The notes under the pieces are model-generated. The model saw nothing but the letters and a program-made list of their open reading frames with translations, did no database searches and was not told where the DNA came from. Source: a virus. Taken from it: a stretch of 62,094 bases of DNA. The stretch is from positions 1 to 62,094 of IMG/VR virus record IMGVR_UViG_3300042141_000119; one strand, 5' to 3'. The first letter of the stretch is position 1. Every line of letters begins with the position of its first letter. The translations under genes and the position numbers were made by a program. This document shows, piece after piece, positions 31,529 to 41,267 of this stretch.

Positions 31529-34504
31529 TCACCGCTGCTCCCGTGCGGCAGTCCCAGCCACATCCAGCCGATACAGGACGACGGGCTCTCCGGCGGTAGC
31601 CGCGCCGGAAATCTCTACGGCTACATTCCGCTCCGGCGAAGCGAAATCATCCGCCAGCCTGCCGGTAAAGAGGGCTGACGCCACGCCCGAGTCCGAGCCT
31701 CGCTGCACCGTCGCCTTGCCCATGTCTAGGCGCGCGGCTGCGTCAGCCGGTTCGCTCACGAACCCCGCCCCCCTGTCCCGCGAGACAAGGTAGCCTCGTG
31801 GGTGCGGCGAGTTGTCGTAGTACACCCGCATGGCGACGACGCACTCGCCGCCCTGCGGCTTGTAGAGAATCCGCACGTTTCTCGTCGTGCCGGAGGACGC
31901 CTTCGGGTCTTCGAGGTCAGATGGGTACTCCATGCTGCCCGTCTTGAACTCGTAAGGAATATGCAGAGGCCAGTCTTCTTCCAGGCCGGTGGCTATGTAC
32001 GAACCCTCCGCAGCAGTCGCGTCTTCTGCGTCCGGGTCGTTTGGAGGGTCAATGGTGAGGTCGCCAGACGAATATCCGAACCCCGTGCTGGCGATCCACA
32101 GTCCGCTGACAGACCCGCTGGAGTCAATCGTTGCGTACACCTCGCCGCCGCAGCCGCCAGTGACGCTCACCTTTGGGGGTGTGCGGTAGCCCGTTCCGCC
32201 ATTGGTAAGCTGCACGGAGACAATCGCCCCGCGTGCCGCGTCCGTAACTCCATCGCCAAGCAGGTAGCACCCACCCTCTCCTGCATAGATGGGGGCGAAG
32301 TCGCCGCCCGCAAGCCTCGCCGTCGCGCTGGCTGTCAGTCGCTGTGGGTATCGCTCCATCCACCACGACTGCGAGGCGATTGAGTAGCACAGCGCTCGCG
32401 TCGGGTAGTCGGTGGGGCTGTCCTCCTCGAAAGACACAAAGGCCCGGACTATTTCTGCGCGAGGATCGACAGAGACAAACCACCACGTTCTGCCGGTAAT
32501 GGAGAGGCGACTTCTGAAAACGTCTGCAATCGGTGACGCAAGCTCCTTGATGGCCCCCGACTGGTCGATGGAATACAGCCCGCTCTCGTCCAGCACATAG
32601 CACACGCCAGCGTGTATGGCCCATGTCCTCTGGTTCACGATGCCGCGATAGGCTACAGGCGTTAGCTGGCCGTCGATGAGCGGCTGGCGAACGAATGTCA
32701 GCGAGTAGGCGTGGCGTGACTGAAAGACGAACAGGCTTGCCCCGAAAGGCACCAGCGCACGCACTGAATCGGCGTCGAGCGAGTTCTGCTGCACGACAAG
32801 CTCGTTGGCATCCGGCACGCTGTCGGGCTCGTCTATTTCGGAAAACAGGATCGTGTTCGGCTGCTCGCCGGATGTGTCTACGGCGTACCAGTGGCGGTCT
32901 TGGAACCGGACCACGACCTCCTTGTCGCTCGGCGGGATGCCGAAGCGGTTGGCGTTGAGTTCGCCGTTCGGAAGGATGATCGGCATGGCCTCGTACCCGG
33001 AGCGGTTGGGGTCGCGAAGCTCGTCGTCCGTCAGGTCGTCAACGAACGTGTCGCCGCTGCCTGTGTGAACGCGATAGAGAGTCGTCGCTTGATTGCTGGT
33101 TGTTCTCCAAAGCTCGACCGCCGCAGCCCGCCCGCCATCCGGCAATTCCGGCAGGGTCCATGTCAGCGAGGTTACCCCTTCGCCAACGTCCACCTCCGTC
33201 ACCGGAGAGAGGTTGCTTGGCAGCGGACCGCCAGCGTCCTCTGGCGTGTCGTCAATGAATCGACAGTAGCACTGGTAAACGCCACGAAGGTGCGGCCGTG
33301 ACACGGCAAACACCTCAGCCCCGCCAGACAGCACCTGCACTGTGGGCGGCGTCTTGTACCCGCCGCCGGGATTTTCGACAGTGATCTCGTCTAGCTGGTC
33401 GCCTTCGATGGTCGTCGTCGCGTAAGCGCCGAAGCCAGAGTTGGACAGAATCTTTAGCTGCGGGGCGACGACGAAGCCGCTCCCGCGATCCACAACCTCA
33501 TCGTCCTCCGTTGAGAACTTGATCCGCTTTAGCTGGTATCGCGGTGCGGCGGTGTTGTTGACGCTGGCGGCCGTGTAGCCTTCGATCACGATGTCGGTCG
33601 GGCTCTCGCCTCCCATTGATGGGATCGTGATGACGACAGGTTCTTCGTCCGAGTAGTCCTTTCCGTAGGCGATAACTTCGACGGACAGCAGCTGCGTCGC
33701 GCCATCGAATCGAACGTCTGTTGGCCCAAGCGGGCCCATCGTCGTGCTTCGCCACCGGGCACCGCCAAAGGTCAGGCGAAACCTTGCGCCAGAACCGACG
33801 CCAGCAGTGTTGGTGACGGTGTAGTCAAAGTCTCGCGTCAGCGTGCTGTCTAGCTTGAGGATATTCCAGTAGGACGGAGCCGTATCGCTTCCTGTTTTTG
33901 TCTGGTCGCCGACGACCGCGTCCAGCGTGTATCGCCCATTGAACGCCGGATAGTAGCTCTGGTTGACGTTGTCGTCGCCGGGAGCGGAGACAATCTTCCA
34001 CTGCGAAATGCCGGTGTACGGGTCATTATTCGGATCGTCGTCCTCAGACTCTCGCAGGACGGCGAGCAGCCCGTTGGGGTCCGTAAACTTCCCGTAGGAG
34101 TCAGACAGCGAAACGGATGGCGGCTTGTCGTAATACTTTCCGCCGTCCAGCACCCGCACCTCCGACACGGCCGCCTGACTGAGGTAGGACAGCCCCTTTG
34201 CGGCCCGAAAGCCGTCGTCCGGTTCTTCGGGGGAGCTAAACGTCAGGGCTGGCGGCTCGTAGTAGCACGCTCCAGGCTTCGTTACGTCTACGCGAGCGAC
34301 GTAGTAGTGCTTAGTTGTGGCTGGCTCGATCTCGGGAGCTTCTGCCGGAGCATCCATCCCGGCATCGACGGCCACAGCCTCCGGGTCGCCACTCCAGCGG
34401 GCCGGGCGCACGCCATGCCCCTGAGCAATGATTAGCTCTCCATGCCTGCCCTGAGCGCAGGAGAAAGGCTTTTCTGCGTCGAAGCGGTCAGTAATCTCCG
34501 GCAT
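31529..34504 (-). CDS. Tail nozzle (tail tube B-like) protein
   Basis: 991 residues from ATG 34504 (TGATG with the upstream stop). Beta-rich, with repeated small motifs of the type GGGYKTPPTVQVLSGG, GGTGYRTPPKVSVTGG and GGKYYDKPPSVSL, at least three such units. A central part with VNQRTWAIHAGVCYVLDESG and YSIASQSWWMERYP resembles propeller-like tail nozzle proteins of short-tailed phages. Together with the 119-residue protein that precedes it and the tube-like protein at 34866, it should form the tail tip. The unit repeats suggest internal duplication. Confidence 0.75.
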   Translation of the reverse strand: MPEITDRFDAEKPFSCAQGRHGELIIAQGHGVRPARWSGDPEAVAVDAGMDAPAEAPEIEPATTKHYYVARVDVTKPGACYYEPPALTFSSPEEPDDGFRAAKGLSYLSQAAVSEVRVLDGGKYYDKPPSVSLSDSYGKFTDPNGLLAVLRESEDDDPNNDPYTGISQWKIVSAPGDDNVNQSYYPAFNGRYTLDAVVGDQTKTGSDTAPSYWNILKLDSTLTRDFDYTVTNTAGVGSGARFRLTFGGARWRSTTMGPLGPTDVRFDGATQLLSVEVIAYGKDYSDEEPVVITIPSMGGESPTDIVIEGYTAASVNNTAAPRYQLKRIKFSTEDDEVVDRGSGFVVAPQLKILSNSGFGAYATTTIEGDQLDEITVENPGGGYKTPPTVQVLSGGAEVFAVSRPHLRGVYQCYCRFIDDTPEDAGGPLPSNLSPVTEVDVGEGVTSLTWTLPELPDGGRAAAVELWRTTSNQATTLYRVHTGSGDTFVDDLTDDELRDPNRSGYEAMPIILPNGELNANRFGIPPSDKEVVVRFQDRHWYAVDTSGEQPNTILFSEIDEPDSVPDANELVVQQNSLDADSVRALVPFGASLFVFQSRHAYSLTFVRQPLIDGQLTPVAYRGIVNQRTWAIHAGVCYVLDESGLYSIDQSGAIKELASPIADVFRSRLSITGRTWWFVSVDPRAEIVRAFVSFEEDSPTDYPTRALCYSIASQSWWMERYPQRLTASATARLAGGDFAPIYAGEGGCYLLGDGVTDAARGAIVSVQLTNGGTGYRTPPKVSVTGGCGGEVYATIDSSGSVSGLWIASTGFGYSSGDLTIDPPNDPDAEDATAAEGSYIATGLEEDWPLHIPYEFKTGSMEYPSDLEDPKASSGTTRNVRILYKPQGGECVVAMRVYYDNSPHPRGYLVSRDRGAGFVSEPADAAARLDMGKATVQRGSDSGVASALFTGRLADDFASPERNVAVEISGAATAGEPVVLYRLDVAGTAAREQR

Positions 34505-34863
34505 CACTCGCCCTTCGAGATTGCTTGCGTGTAGGACGCCGAGAAGCCATCGCCGTCCAGCGAAACAGGTTCTGGCGCAGCCAAAGGGTCGCCGCGATCC
34601 GGCAACGGAAGCGCGTGCAGCGTGCCGTCAGCCAGCAGCGCCAGGACACCGCTGCCGCCGCCAGCGGTATAGGTAGCCAGCGAGACAAACGGCGTGCCGC
34701 CACCAAGCGACTCGTCGCTAAACGCGACAGGCCGCATCCCACCGCGCAGCGTTAGCTGGCCGGGAATGTGCGTGCAGAGGTTCACCTGCTTGACGGCTGC
34801 GCCGGGAGGCAGGGCGAACGGGCTGGCGTTGGTTGCCAGACCGCTCCACGCTTCGGCACGCAT
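34504..34863 (-). CDS. Small protein cut off from the nozzle N-terminus
   Basis: 119 residues that read like the start of a nozzle protein: LATNASPFALPPGAAVKQVN, HIPGQLTLRGGMRPVAF, then one propeller-like strand set (VLALLADGTLHALPLP). In related tail proteins this stretch is often the N-terminal end of the large polypeptide, so a split gene is possible. The TGATG overlap with the large gene keeps the two coupled. Confidence 0.65.
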   Translation of the reverse strand: MRAEAWSGLATNASPFALPPGAAVKQVNLCTHIPGQLTLRGGMRPVAFSDESLGGGTPFVSLATYTAGGGSGVLALLADGTLHALPLPDRGDPLAAPEPVSLDGDGFSASYTQAISKGE

Positions 34864-34865
34864 TG

Positions 34866-35777
34866 TCAGCCTCCGGTGTCAGGGCCACTCGGGCTGTAGT
34901 ACCCAAGCGCTCGCGGAGTGCCTGCGAACGGAGGCGACGGCATGTCCGGGTGCCGGTCGGTAGCGGCCCGACGACCGCTGATTGGGGCAATAACGTCGGA
35001 CTCCATCGCCATCTTGAGGTCGCGCTGGTACACGGCCATCGCGCCCTCGATGTTCTTGCCCATCAGCCTTCCCAGCCACACCTCCGCACTCGACAGGACG
35101 GCGGTGAACATATTCTCCGAAACGTCGAGGTAGTCAGACACAACGGTCTTGGCGTTCTCGGGGATCGTGCCGATGAGACTTCCATCGACGCCGATGATCT
35201 CCTGCGCGACGTAGGGGTACACGCCGAACAGGGACTCCGGGTAATTCGCGCTCGTGCCGTACCGCTTGACAGCGCCGGTGACAGAGAATCCCGGCGTGCG
35301 GCAAATCGTCTCGTAGCCCATGTAGCGAAGCGGCTGCGGCTTGCGACGGTAGGTGATGGCAAAGCCTTCGGCCTCGACAGGGTTGCCAGCGATCCGAAGC
35401 TGCCAGCGGTCTGGCAGGGCCGGGTCTTTCATGACGGTCCAGTAGATCGGATCGCCCAGAGACAAATCCCATGTCTCCAGCTTCTTCCACTCTGCCGGAG
35501 TGATGTACGACGTTACCGTGACTCGGTCTGGCGGAATGAGGGCGTCCACGTTGTTGACGTTGGCGGGAAGCGTGAACGTCTTCTCTCCATCCCCGCTGCC
35601 ATCACTGTCATTCGTCAGCGTGGCGTCCGTAACGTGCCACAGCCAGTCCTTTGCAAACGCAACGTCACGGTAGCCATGATGGGCGGCCGCACGCAGGACG
35701 CGATGCTCGCTGTCCTGTGCCCCGCCGCCAGTGGACGCCATGAGGTACTCGATGATGTCCTGCGCTGCGTAATACAC
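34866..35777 (-). CDS. Tail tube A-like / head-tail adaptor protein
   Basis: 303 residues from GTG 35777 (AAAGGA upstream). Begins YYAAQDIIEYLMASTGGGAQ, a helical N-terminus, followed by DWLWHVTDATL and beta-rich centre (ERVTVT-like strands, AITYRRKPQPLRYMGYETI). Size, position between capsid-portal block and the nozzle, and this helical start fit the gatekeeper/adaptor proteins of podoviruses. Confidence in the precise class is moderate. Confidence 0.68.
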   Translation of the reverse strand: MYYAAQDIIEYLMASTGGGAQDSEHRVLRAAAHHGYRDVAFAKDWLWHVTDATLTNDSDGSGDGEKTFTLPANVNNVDALIPPDRVTVTSYITPAEWKKLETWDLSLGDPIYWTVMKDPALPDRWQLRIAGNPVEAEGFAITYRRKPQPLRYMGYETICRTPGFSVTGAVKRYGTSANYPESLFGVYPYVAQEIIGVDGSLIGTIPENAKTVVSDYLDVSENMFTAVLSSAEVWLGRLMGKNIEGAMAVYQRDLKMAMESDVIAPISGRRAATDRHPDMPSPPFAGTPRALGYYSPSGPDTGG

Positions 35778-35804
35778 TGAGTCGTGTCCTTTCGTTTATT
35801 TCGT

Positions 35805-36134
35805 CTAGCCCTTGACGCTCAGGCGGATGGTGGCCGTACCGGCGTCGGTCACGGCGACGATGAACGGGGCGGCAAACAGGGCGTCAGGGAGCGGGTAGGC
35901 TCGGCTGGCGATAACGGTGGTCGTCAGGTCGCCAGAGCCGTCATTTGCCTGCACGGGGGTCGCCTCCGGCCCGGCGGCGACGTACCAAGTCAGCGATGTC
36001 GCGCCCGACACGGAATTGACAAACACCATCCCGGCGCTGGCCGCTCCGAATGGGATTCGCGGGCTGGTGCTGGCAGAGTTCGTCACGGCGATTACGTCCG
36101 TAACTGAGCAGAGTCGTTCGATCTTGTTCGGCAT
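35805..36134 (-). CDS. Small beta-rich structural protein
   Basis: 109 residues, beta-type throughout (MVFVNSVSGATSLTWYVAAG, LTTTVIASRAYPLPDALF, TATIRLSVKG). It has the size and pattern of the small protein at 3223-3552 and may be a distant relative. TAATG overlap with the upstream gene. Possibly a decoration or tail accessory protein. Confidence 0.62.
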   Translation of the reverse strand: MPNKIERLCSVTDVIAVTNSASTSPRIPFGAASAGMVFVNSVSGATSLTWYVAAGPEATPVQANDGSGDLTTTVIASRAYPLPDALFAAPFIVAVTDAGTATIRLSVKG

Positions 36135-36688
36135 TACTTCTTCTTCCTTTTCCAGTGCGGGACAATCCGCTCCTTGACCTTCTCGACGGCCTCGCCACGC
36201 TTGAGCTTCGGGTTGGCCTGCATCTCCTTGCGGACATGCTCTCGGAGAATGCGCGGGTTGATGTCGATTTCTTTCGGCGGGCCCTTCTGCGGAGGGACGT
36301 ACTCAACGATGCCGTGAACTTCGAGGTCGCGCTTCTTGGCAACGCGAAGAATGTCTGCGGTGGAGTCCACCCAAGCCTCTGGGTCGCAGTGGCCGCGACG
36401 ATCAGCGATTCCGCCCATGAAAAACTTGCCGGAGGTGTTGATCCCGGCCTTCTTGGCGTCGCCGAGCATCCGCCGAGTCAGAGCCTCCGGCTGGTGCTGC
36501 ATCCACTCGTTGGCGTAACGCCCCTGCATAAACGCCCGGTCAGTCCCTCGCGTTCCCGGAGGCTGCTGGAGGGCGCACATGATCGCCCACGTTTCCGACA
36601 GTCCCTGCGCTATCATCGCGGCGTAGTGCGACCGCACCTCAGCGCTGCTGGCGGCTATTTCTGGCGGCAGTTTCTTCGCGGACGGCAT
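36134..36688 (-). CDS. Conserved phage protein, unknown
   Basis: 184 residues; an N-terminal helical part (SHYAAMIAQGLSETWAIMCA), a central alpha/beta region ARRMLGDAKKAGINTSGKFF-like with GGIADRRGHCDPEAWVDS, and a long basic C-terminal helix ending HWKRKKK. Looks well conserved but I cannot name it. Between the portal and the tube proteins, so perhaps an assembly or minor structural factor. Confidence 0.62.
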   Translation of the reverse strand: MPSAKKLPPEIAASSAEVRSHYAAMIAQGLSETWAIMCALQQPPGTRGTDRAFMQGRYANEWMQHQPEALTRRMLGDAKKAGINTSGKFFMGGIADRRGHCDPEAWVDSTADILRVAKKRDLEVHGIVEYVPPQKGPPKEIDINPRILREHVRKEMQANPKLKRGEAVEKVKERIVPHWKRKKK

Positions 36689-36713
36689 GGTTGGCCCCTA
36701 CCTGCTTCTTGGC

Positions 36714-38738
36714 CTACTGCGGGGCCATTTCCGGCGGCACCTGCGGAAGCTCCGGCTCTGCCGCAGGAGGCGGCTCAGACGCAGGAGGCGGTCCACCAGC
36801 CCCCTCCGCGCCAGCGTCTGGCTGCTGGGATGGGGCAGCAGGAGGCGACGGAGGGGGCGGTATCAGGTAGGGCTTGGCGTCGATGTCCAGGCTGTCGGCC
36901 CAGTCCGAAATAAGGCTGTTCATGGGCTCGACAATGCCCATCGGGATCAGCCCCTGCAAAATTGGCCCAAGCGTCTGGAGGGCGGCCTGCATTTGCTCCA
37001 CGCGAGTCGCCTTGTTCGGCTTCCTCGCAGAGCCAGCCTCAATCCGATACTCAAACTCGCGGGCGATGGTCGCGAGGTCTAGCGACTTTACGTGCTGCGC
37101 CCACGCTGCCGCCCCAAGCGGCCCGAGAATTGGCTCGACATCCTGCGGCTCCAGAAGCCAGCGGGACGCGAACGCCTCTCTGCGGGCCAGCAGGCTCATG
37201 GAGTCTTCGAGCCGGTTCGCCATGTCGTCCGGGCGGACGCTCAGTTGCTCGGCCTTCACGCTGGCCTCTGTGGCACTGCGTATCTGGCTGGAGGTCATAG
37301 CGTAAGCGAGTTCCGTCAGGCCCACGCGCTTGTCGAACATGGCGGTGACGGCCTCTACGATTTTCCAAAGCTCTGGAGACACCTCCGGCAACTGGAACAC
37401 AGAAATGAGGTCGTTGACGCTCCGGCCTAGCGTCTCGCTGATCTCGCACACCTTGAATCCTCGCTCGGACTGCGCAAGGATTTGGTCTTTGATGTCTTGG
37501 TCCGCCGCCTTGCTGACACCGATCAGCGTCTCGCAGCTTGTGGCTACGCGCTGGGCGATGAACGACAACGCAAAGTTGATGAACCGAAGCTCGCCAATGC
37601 CCGGCTTGATGTGCGACAGGGGCCACACATAACCCGGCTTCCGGTGGAAATCGAGCGTGACGAACGGCCAGCCATTCGCTTCCGCCCAGAACGGGATCGG
37701 CCACTGAACGGACCGGAACAGGCTTGGGGGCACCCCAGTGGCCGGGTCAACGTCCTCCTCCAGCGAGCCGGGAGGCATATTCAGCGGGTACGGGATTCCC
37801 TCGCACACGACGATGTAGCAGTTCTCGCCAACGCCGTCGAAAGCCCCGACAAGGTCGGCGGGCATCTCCTTGAGCCTGTCGCCAAGCCCCGTCTTGCTCC
37901 AGATTTTCCAGTAGGTCACCAGTTCGTTGCTCTTGCCCGCTCGCCGTCCGCTGTACGGGTGTTCGTCGTCCACGAAAATCTGATCGTCGGCCGCCTTGTC
38001 AATCGGCTTCGCCTCAGAGATGTGCTTTTTGAGTTCCTCCCGCTCGAGTCCGTACTGACGGGCCACAACGTCAATCGGATGGACGCATCGCTTGGCGCAC
38101 CAAGTAATGTCCTCCATCTCGGTGGCGTCAGGGTCTACCGTGAAGTTGTCCACGCTGTCTGCAAACGAGCCAACGATGCTCACCCCAGACTGCGGGAGCG
38201 TCACAAGCTCCGTCCACCAGACGCCCATGCCCTTGATGATCGCCTCGTCCACAACGCGGCGGCTGTGCGTCTTGAGGTCAAGCTCGTTGGGCGTGTAGTT
38301 CAGCATCCGCTCCATGAGAAGAGACGCCACCCGGCGGACCTCCGTCCTGCGGACAGTCTCCTGAGCCGCCTGCTGGTACGCCATCATCGAAGCGTCGTCC
38401 ATGACGCCGACAGCCTCAGGGCTCACGAACGGGTAGCGGGACGGCGTCACCTGCCGCACCGGGTTGCGGTGATAGATGACGCTGCCGAACAGCTTTACAG
38501 CCTCAAAAACGCGATTGCACTGCATCCGAAAGGCGGGCGGCGCAATCGTGCGGTTGTAGCCGTAGTCGTGGCGGGCGTAGGTGTCCTTCCAAAACCAGTT
38601 GTGGGGGCCGTCGAAGAAGTGCATCGCCTCACGAGCGTCCTCCGTAAAGGGACGCTTGTGCTTGAGCGAAAGCTCGATCTTTTTCAGCCAGCCCGTCGCA
38701 ATGGAGCGGAGGGCGTCTTCACCCGTTCTTGTTTCCAT
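36714..38738 (-). CDS. Portal protein
   Basis: 674 residues from ATG 38738 with AAGGAAG upstream (an in-frame ATG at 38756 exists). Features of podovirus portals: N-terminal IATGWLKKIELSLKHKRPF and AREAMHFFDGPHNWFW, mid region with FHRKPGYVWPLSHIKPGIGE, a helical stem and wing, and a Pro-rich C-terminal tail (PPPPSPPAAPSQQPD). It would form the dodecameric DNA channel at one capsid vertex. Next to the terminase gene, as expected. Confidence 0.85.
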   Translation of the reverse strand: METRTGEDALRSIATGWLKKIELSLKHKRPFTEDAREAMHFFDGPHNWFWKDTYARHDYGYNRTIAPPAFRMQCNRVFEAVKLFGSVIYHRNPVRQVTPSRYPFVSPEAVGVMDDASMMAYQQAAQETVRRTEVRRVASLLMERMLNYTPNELDLKTHSRRVVDEAIIKGMGVWWTELVTLPQSGVSIVGSFADSVDNFTVDPDATEMEDITWCAKRCVHPIDVVARQYGLEREELKKHISEAKPIDKAADDQIFVDDEHPYSGRRAGKSNELVTYWKIWSKTGLGDRLKEMPADLVGAFDGVGENCYIVVCEGIPYPLNMPPGSLEEDVDPATGVPPSLFRSVQWPIPFWAEANGWPFVTLDFHRKPGYVWPLSHIKPGIGELRFINFALSFIAQRVATSCETLIGVSKAADQDIKDQILAQSERGFKVCEISETLGRSVNDLISVFQLPEVSPELWKIVEAVTAMFDKRVGLTELAYAMTSSQIRSATEASVKAEQLSVRPDDMANRLEDSMSLLARREAFASRWLLEPQDVEPILGPLGAAAWAQHVKSLDLATIAREFEYRIEAGSARKPNKATRVEQMQAALQTLGPILQGLIPMGIVEPMNSLISDWADSLDIDAKPYLIPPPPSPPAAPSQQPDAGAEGAGGPPPASEPPPAAEPELPQVPPEMAPQ

Positions 38739-39078
38739 TTCCCTGCTTCCTTGCAATCGCCAACTGCTCGGTCAGGCTGGCAATCTGCGCCATCATCCCG
38801 TCGAGCTTTTTCAGTTGAGCCGTCTGAGGGGCGTACTCCCACGCCCCCCACTGCCGCCAGTCTGCGTTCTCCTGCAAACCCGGATCGTCCTTGTGCCGCA
38901 CAGAGGGTTTCTCTTGGAATCCCACGAACGGCGTAAAGACGATGATGTTTACCGTGTGGGCTCCAGGCTGCTGCGACACCCAGCCCAGAGATGGCTGCGA
39001 ACACGACAGGGCGTCGTGATACCAGTACACGGCGTCTCCGATCCTGAGGGACGGCGGGCTAAAAGACTCGGCTTCCAT
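38719..39078 (-). CDS. Hypothetical protein between terminase and portal
   Basis: 119 residues, starting inside the terminase 3' end and ending inside the portal 5' end. The first 60 residues are beta-type with RIGDAVYWYHDALSCSQPSL and the last 30 form a helix (AQIASLTEQLAIARKQGNGN). Strong CAGGAGC before ATG 39078. Function unknown. Confidence 0.62.
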   Translation of the reverse strand: MEAESFSPPSLRIGDAVYWYHDALSCSQPSLGWVSQQPGAHTVNIIVFTPFVGFQEKPSVRHKDDPGLQENADWRQWGAWEYAPQTAQLKKLDGMMAQIASLTEQLAIARKQGNGNKNG

Positions 39079-40768
39079 GCTTTGCTCCTGACTGTGGCCC
39101 TAAGAAAATGAAGTCGTCGGCCTCTGCGGACATGCGTCGCTTCCGCTTCCGCAGCCACTCGACGTACCATGGTTCCTCTCCGGCCTCCACCTTCGGCTTG
39201 TGGTACTTCGGCCGGTAAGCGCAGAGATATTCTAGGCACTGGCAGGCGTGTACTTCGCCTCGCGTGTTGGGCTGATCCGTCACGACGTAGGCACCGCCGA
39301 CAAGCTGCGTCTTGTGCTTGTACCGCCGGAGTTCACGCTCGAGGTCTGGGCACGCACCGCGAAGAACGCGAAGCGTCGGACTGCCCTCTGGGCGAATGTG
39401 CAGGTAGTTCCGCACGGCAGACATTCGGGCCTGGACGTCGTCGCAGCCAGCCAGGAACGAGTGGCCCGTCGTCTCTGACGCGACCCCGTGCTTCTTCAAC
39501 TCCTCCGTGTAAAGCTCGACCGGAAGACGGCCCGACCCGATCTCTCTCAGGCGACCGCCGTGCATGTCGATGATGAAGGCATAGAAAGACTGCCCGCTGC
39601 ACTTTTCCCGCATTTTCTCGCCAAAAATGATGGAATTGCAGTTGCGAATGTACAGCTGGTCGTACACCAGCAGCATTGACTCGTCGGGCGGAACGGCGGC
39701 GAACAGGACGCTCGTGACAGCGTGGCCCGGATCGACCGCAGCGTACCGGCACCAGTCGGACGGCACCGTGAAGTTCTCTAGGTCCGTCCTGTCGAAGCCG
39801 TGAACGTGCATGGCGAACGTCGGGTAGCACAGGATCGAGTCGCTGATGAACTCGCCCTCGCTTCTCATCCGCAGAACGTCTTCGCCAAGCGCAGCCCACG
39901 CTTCGATACGCTTCCGCTTCTCGCCGTCCGGGATGTGCGGGTTGTCGAGGAACCGCAGGACGAACTTCACGATGTCCGGGTTCTCGACGCCCTGCTCGGA
40001 CAGCTTGTCCGCGCGTTCAGCTAGGTTCTGGAGCGAGTCATTCCGGCTGTGCGGCATGGCCGACCAAGACAGCACGCCGCGCAGGTCCGACAGACGGGCC
40101 TGCATTTCTGGAATCCACGCATCGCCGTTGTTTACGTCCTCGTCAATGTGGACGCGAGAGGCTTTCCAGCCCTGAGGCGGCTCTCCCTCAGAGGAAAAAA
40201 AGTAGATTTGCCAGCCGTTCGTGAGTTCGCACGACTGGATGTAGCGGGCACTCTTGAGTACCCACGACTTCTTCTTCACCATTCGGGGAGGGATGAGAGG
40301 GGGGGCGGGCTTGGCGTCCTTCTCCCGCGCGGCGTCGGTCGCCGGGTTGTAGGCTCTCCACTCGCCAGTCTTCTCGTCGCGAATGATCTTGAACGCACCC
40401 GCCATGAACAGCATCGGGTACACGACCAGACCGATGTGCTTCCAGTCCTTGCCGACGATGGCGAGAATCCCGTCCTTCTCGGGATACTTCTTGTGCGGGT
40501 CTTTCCCGCAGACGGCCCTCGCGTCCTCCACGAAAGTGCAGAGACTCTTGCCGGAGCGGTTGCCGCCTATGACGAGGATTTCACTCGCCCGGCTCGCGTG
40601 AACCTGCTCCTGCTGCGGCGTCGGGCAGTACAGCTTCAACGCCTCGATCCGGCGGCTCGCCAGTTCCGCCTGCATCTCCTTGAGTTCGTTCCTCTGGAAC
40701 TCCCCCAAACGCTTGACCGAAGGCAGCGGCGAAATCTGAGGGGGTTTGCGGCGGCGTGATTTGGACAT
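39059..40768 (-). CDS. terL: Terminase large subunit
   Basis: 569 residues. ATPase part: Walker A GGNRSGKS at 68-75, Walker B VHIDED at 206-211. Nuclease part: Asp346 in AAVDPGHAVTSVLFA and Asp401 in FIIDMHGG, the RNase H-type acidic residues. Drives packaging of DNA through the portal and cuts it. The upstream Zn-finger protein overlaps it by 188 bases; GGGAGAC is before ATG 40768. C-terminus basic (RKRKRRMS). Confidence 0.93.
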   Translation of the reverse strand: MSKSRRRKPPQISPLPSVKRLGEFQRNELKEMQAELASRRIEALKLYCPTPQQEQVHASRASEILVIGGNRSGKSLCTFVEDARAVCGKDPHKKYPEKDGILAIVGKDWKHIGLVVYPMLFMAGAFKIIRDEKTGEWRAYNPATDAAREKDAKPAPPLIPPRMVKKKSWVLKSARYIQSCELTNGWQIYFFSSEGEPPQGWKASRVHIDEDVNNGDAWIPEMQARLSDLRGVLSWSAMPHSRNDSLQNLAERADKLSEQGVENPDIVKFVLRFLDNPHIPDGEKRKRIEAWAALGEDVLRMRSEGEFISDSILCYPTFAMHVHGFDRTDLENFTVPSDWCRYAAVDPGHAVTSVLFAAVPPDESMLLVYDQLYIRNCNSIIFGEKMREKCSGQSFYAFIIDMHGGRLREIGSGRLPVELYTEELKKHGVASETTGHSFLAGCDDVQARMSAVRNYLHIRPEGSPTLRVLRGACPDLERELRRYKHKTQLVGGAYVVTDQPNTRGEVHACQCLEYLCAYRPKYHKPKVEAGEEPWYVEWLRKRKRRMSAEADDFIFLGPQSGAKHGSRVF

Positions 40769-41264
40769 CGAGCAGTCTCCCTTCGTAGCTCACGGCGATC
40801 CTTCGCAGCCTCTGGTCAAGCTCGGCCTCGATCTCCTCGTCCGACCACTGCATGAGAGGCTTCTTGGCACCGCCCAGTTCGGTGTTTTTCGTGACCAGAC
40901 GCACCACGCCCTCCAGCAGCTTCGTGCGGTGGGCCCCGCCTGGAGGGGCGTCGAAATACTGCTTGACCATGAGGGCGGCGAAACCGGAGCTACCGCCGAA
41001 GTAGTCCATGAGCCGCTCCAGCAGTTCGCTGGAGTGGGGAATGTTCTCGCCGCCGCGACCGGCCGACTTGAGGAAGGCTCCGACAGCCCCCTGCTCAATG
41101 GCCTTCATGTCGCCAGCCTTCTGCTTGGCCTTCTTCCCTCTGTTCACCTTCGCCCGGCAGATGAGGCAGCGGGCGTCCCACGACCCGTCCTTCTTGACGC
41201 GGTAGTGGTTCTTGGACAGCGGGAAGGACTGTCCGCAGTCGGTGCAGACTTTCTCGCTACCCAT
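40581..41264 (-). CDS. Zn-finger protein, terminase small subunit candidate
   Basis: 227 residues. Cys7, Cys10, Cys33 and Cys36 form a zinc knuckle (KVCTDCGQSF and ARCLICRAK). A helical middle (SELLERLMDYFGGSSGFAAL) and an acidic C-terminal region follow. Its end overlaps the large terminase start by 188 bases in another frame. Location directly before terL and a DNA-binding-like zinc finger suggest the small subunit, but no TerS helix-turn-helix is obvious. Confidence 0.6.
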   Translation of the reverse strand: MGSEKVCTDCGQSFPLSKNHYRVKKDGSWDARCLICRAKVNRGKKAKQKAGDMKAIEQGAVGAFLKSAGRGGENIPHSSELLERLMDYFGGSSGFAALMVKQYFDAPPGGAHRTKLLEGVVRLVTKNTELGGAKKPLMQWSDEEIEAELDQRLRRIAVSYEGRLLDVQITPPQTPSDFAAAFGQAFGGVPEERTQGDAGGTGEPPDRGVEAVLPDAAAGAGSREPGE

Positions 41265-41267
41265 GAC

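Noticed and set aside
37482-38936. 484-residue plus-strand open frame opposite the portal
   Set aside because: Shadow composition (Arg/Val/His/Leu), no motif, and the opposite strand is a clear portal gene.
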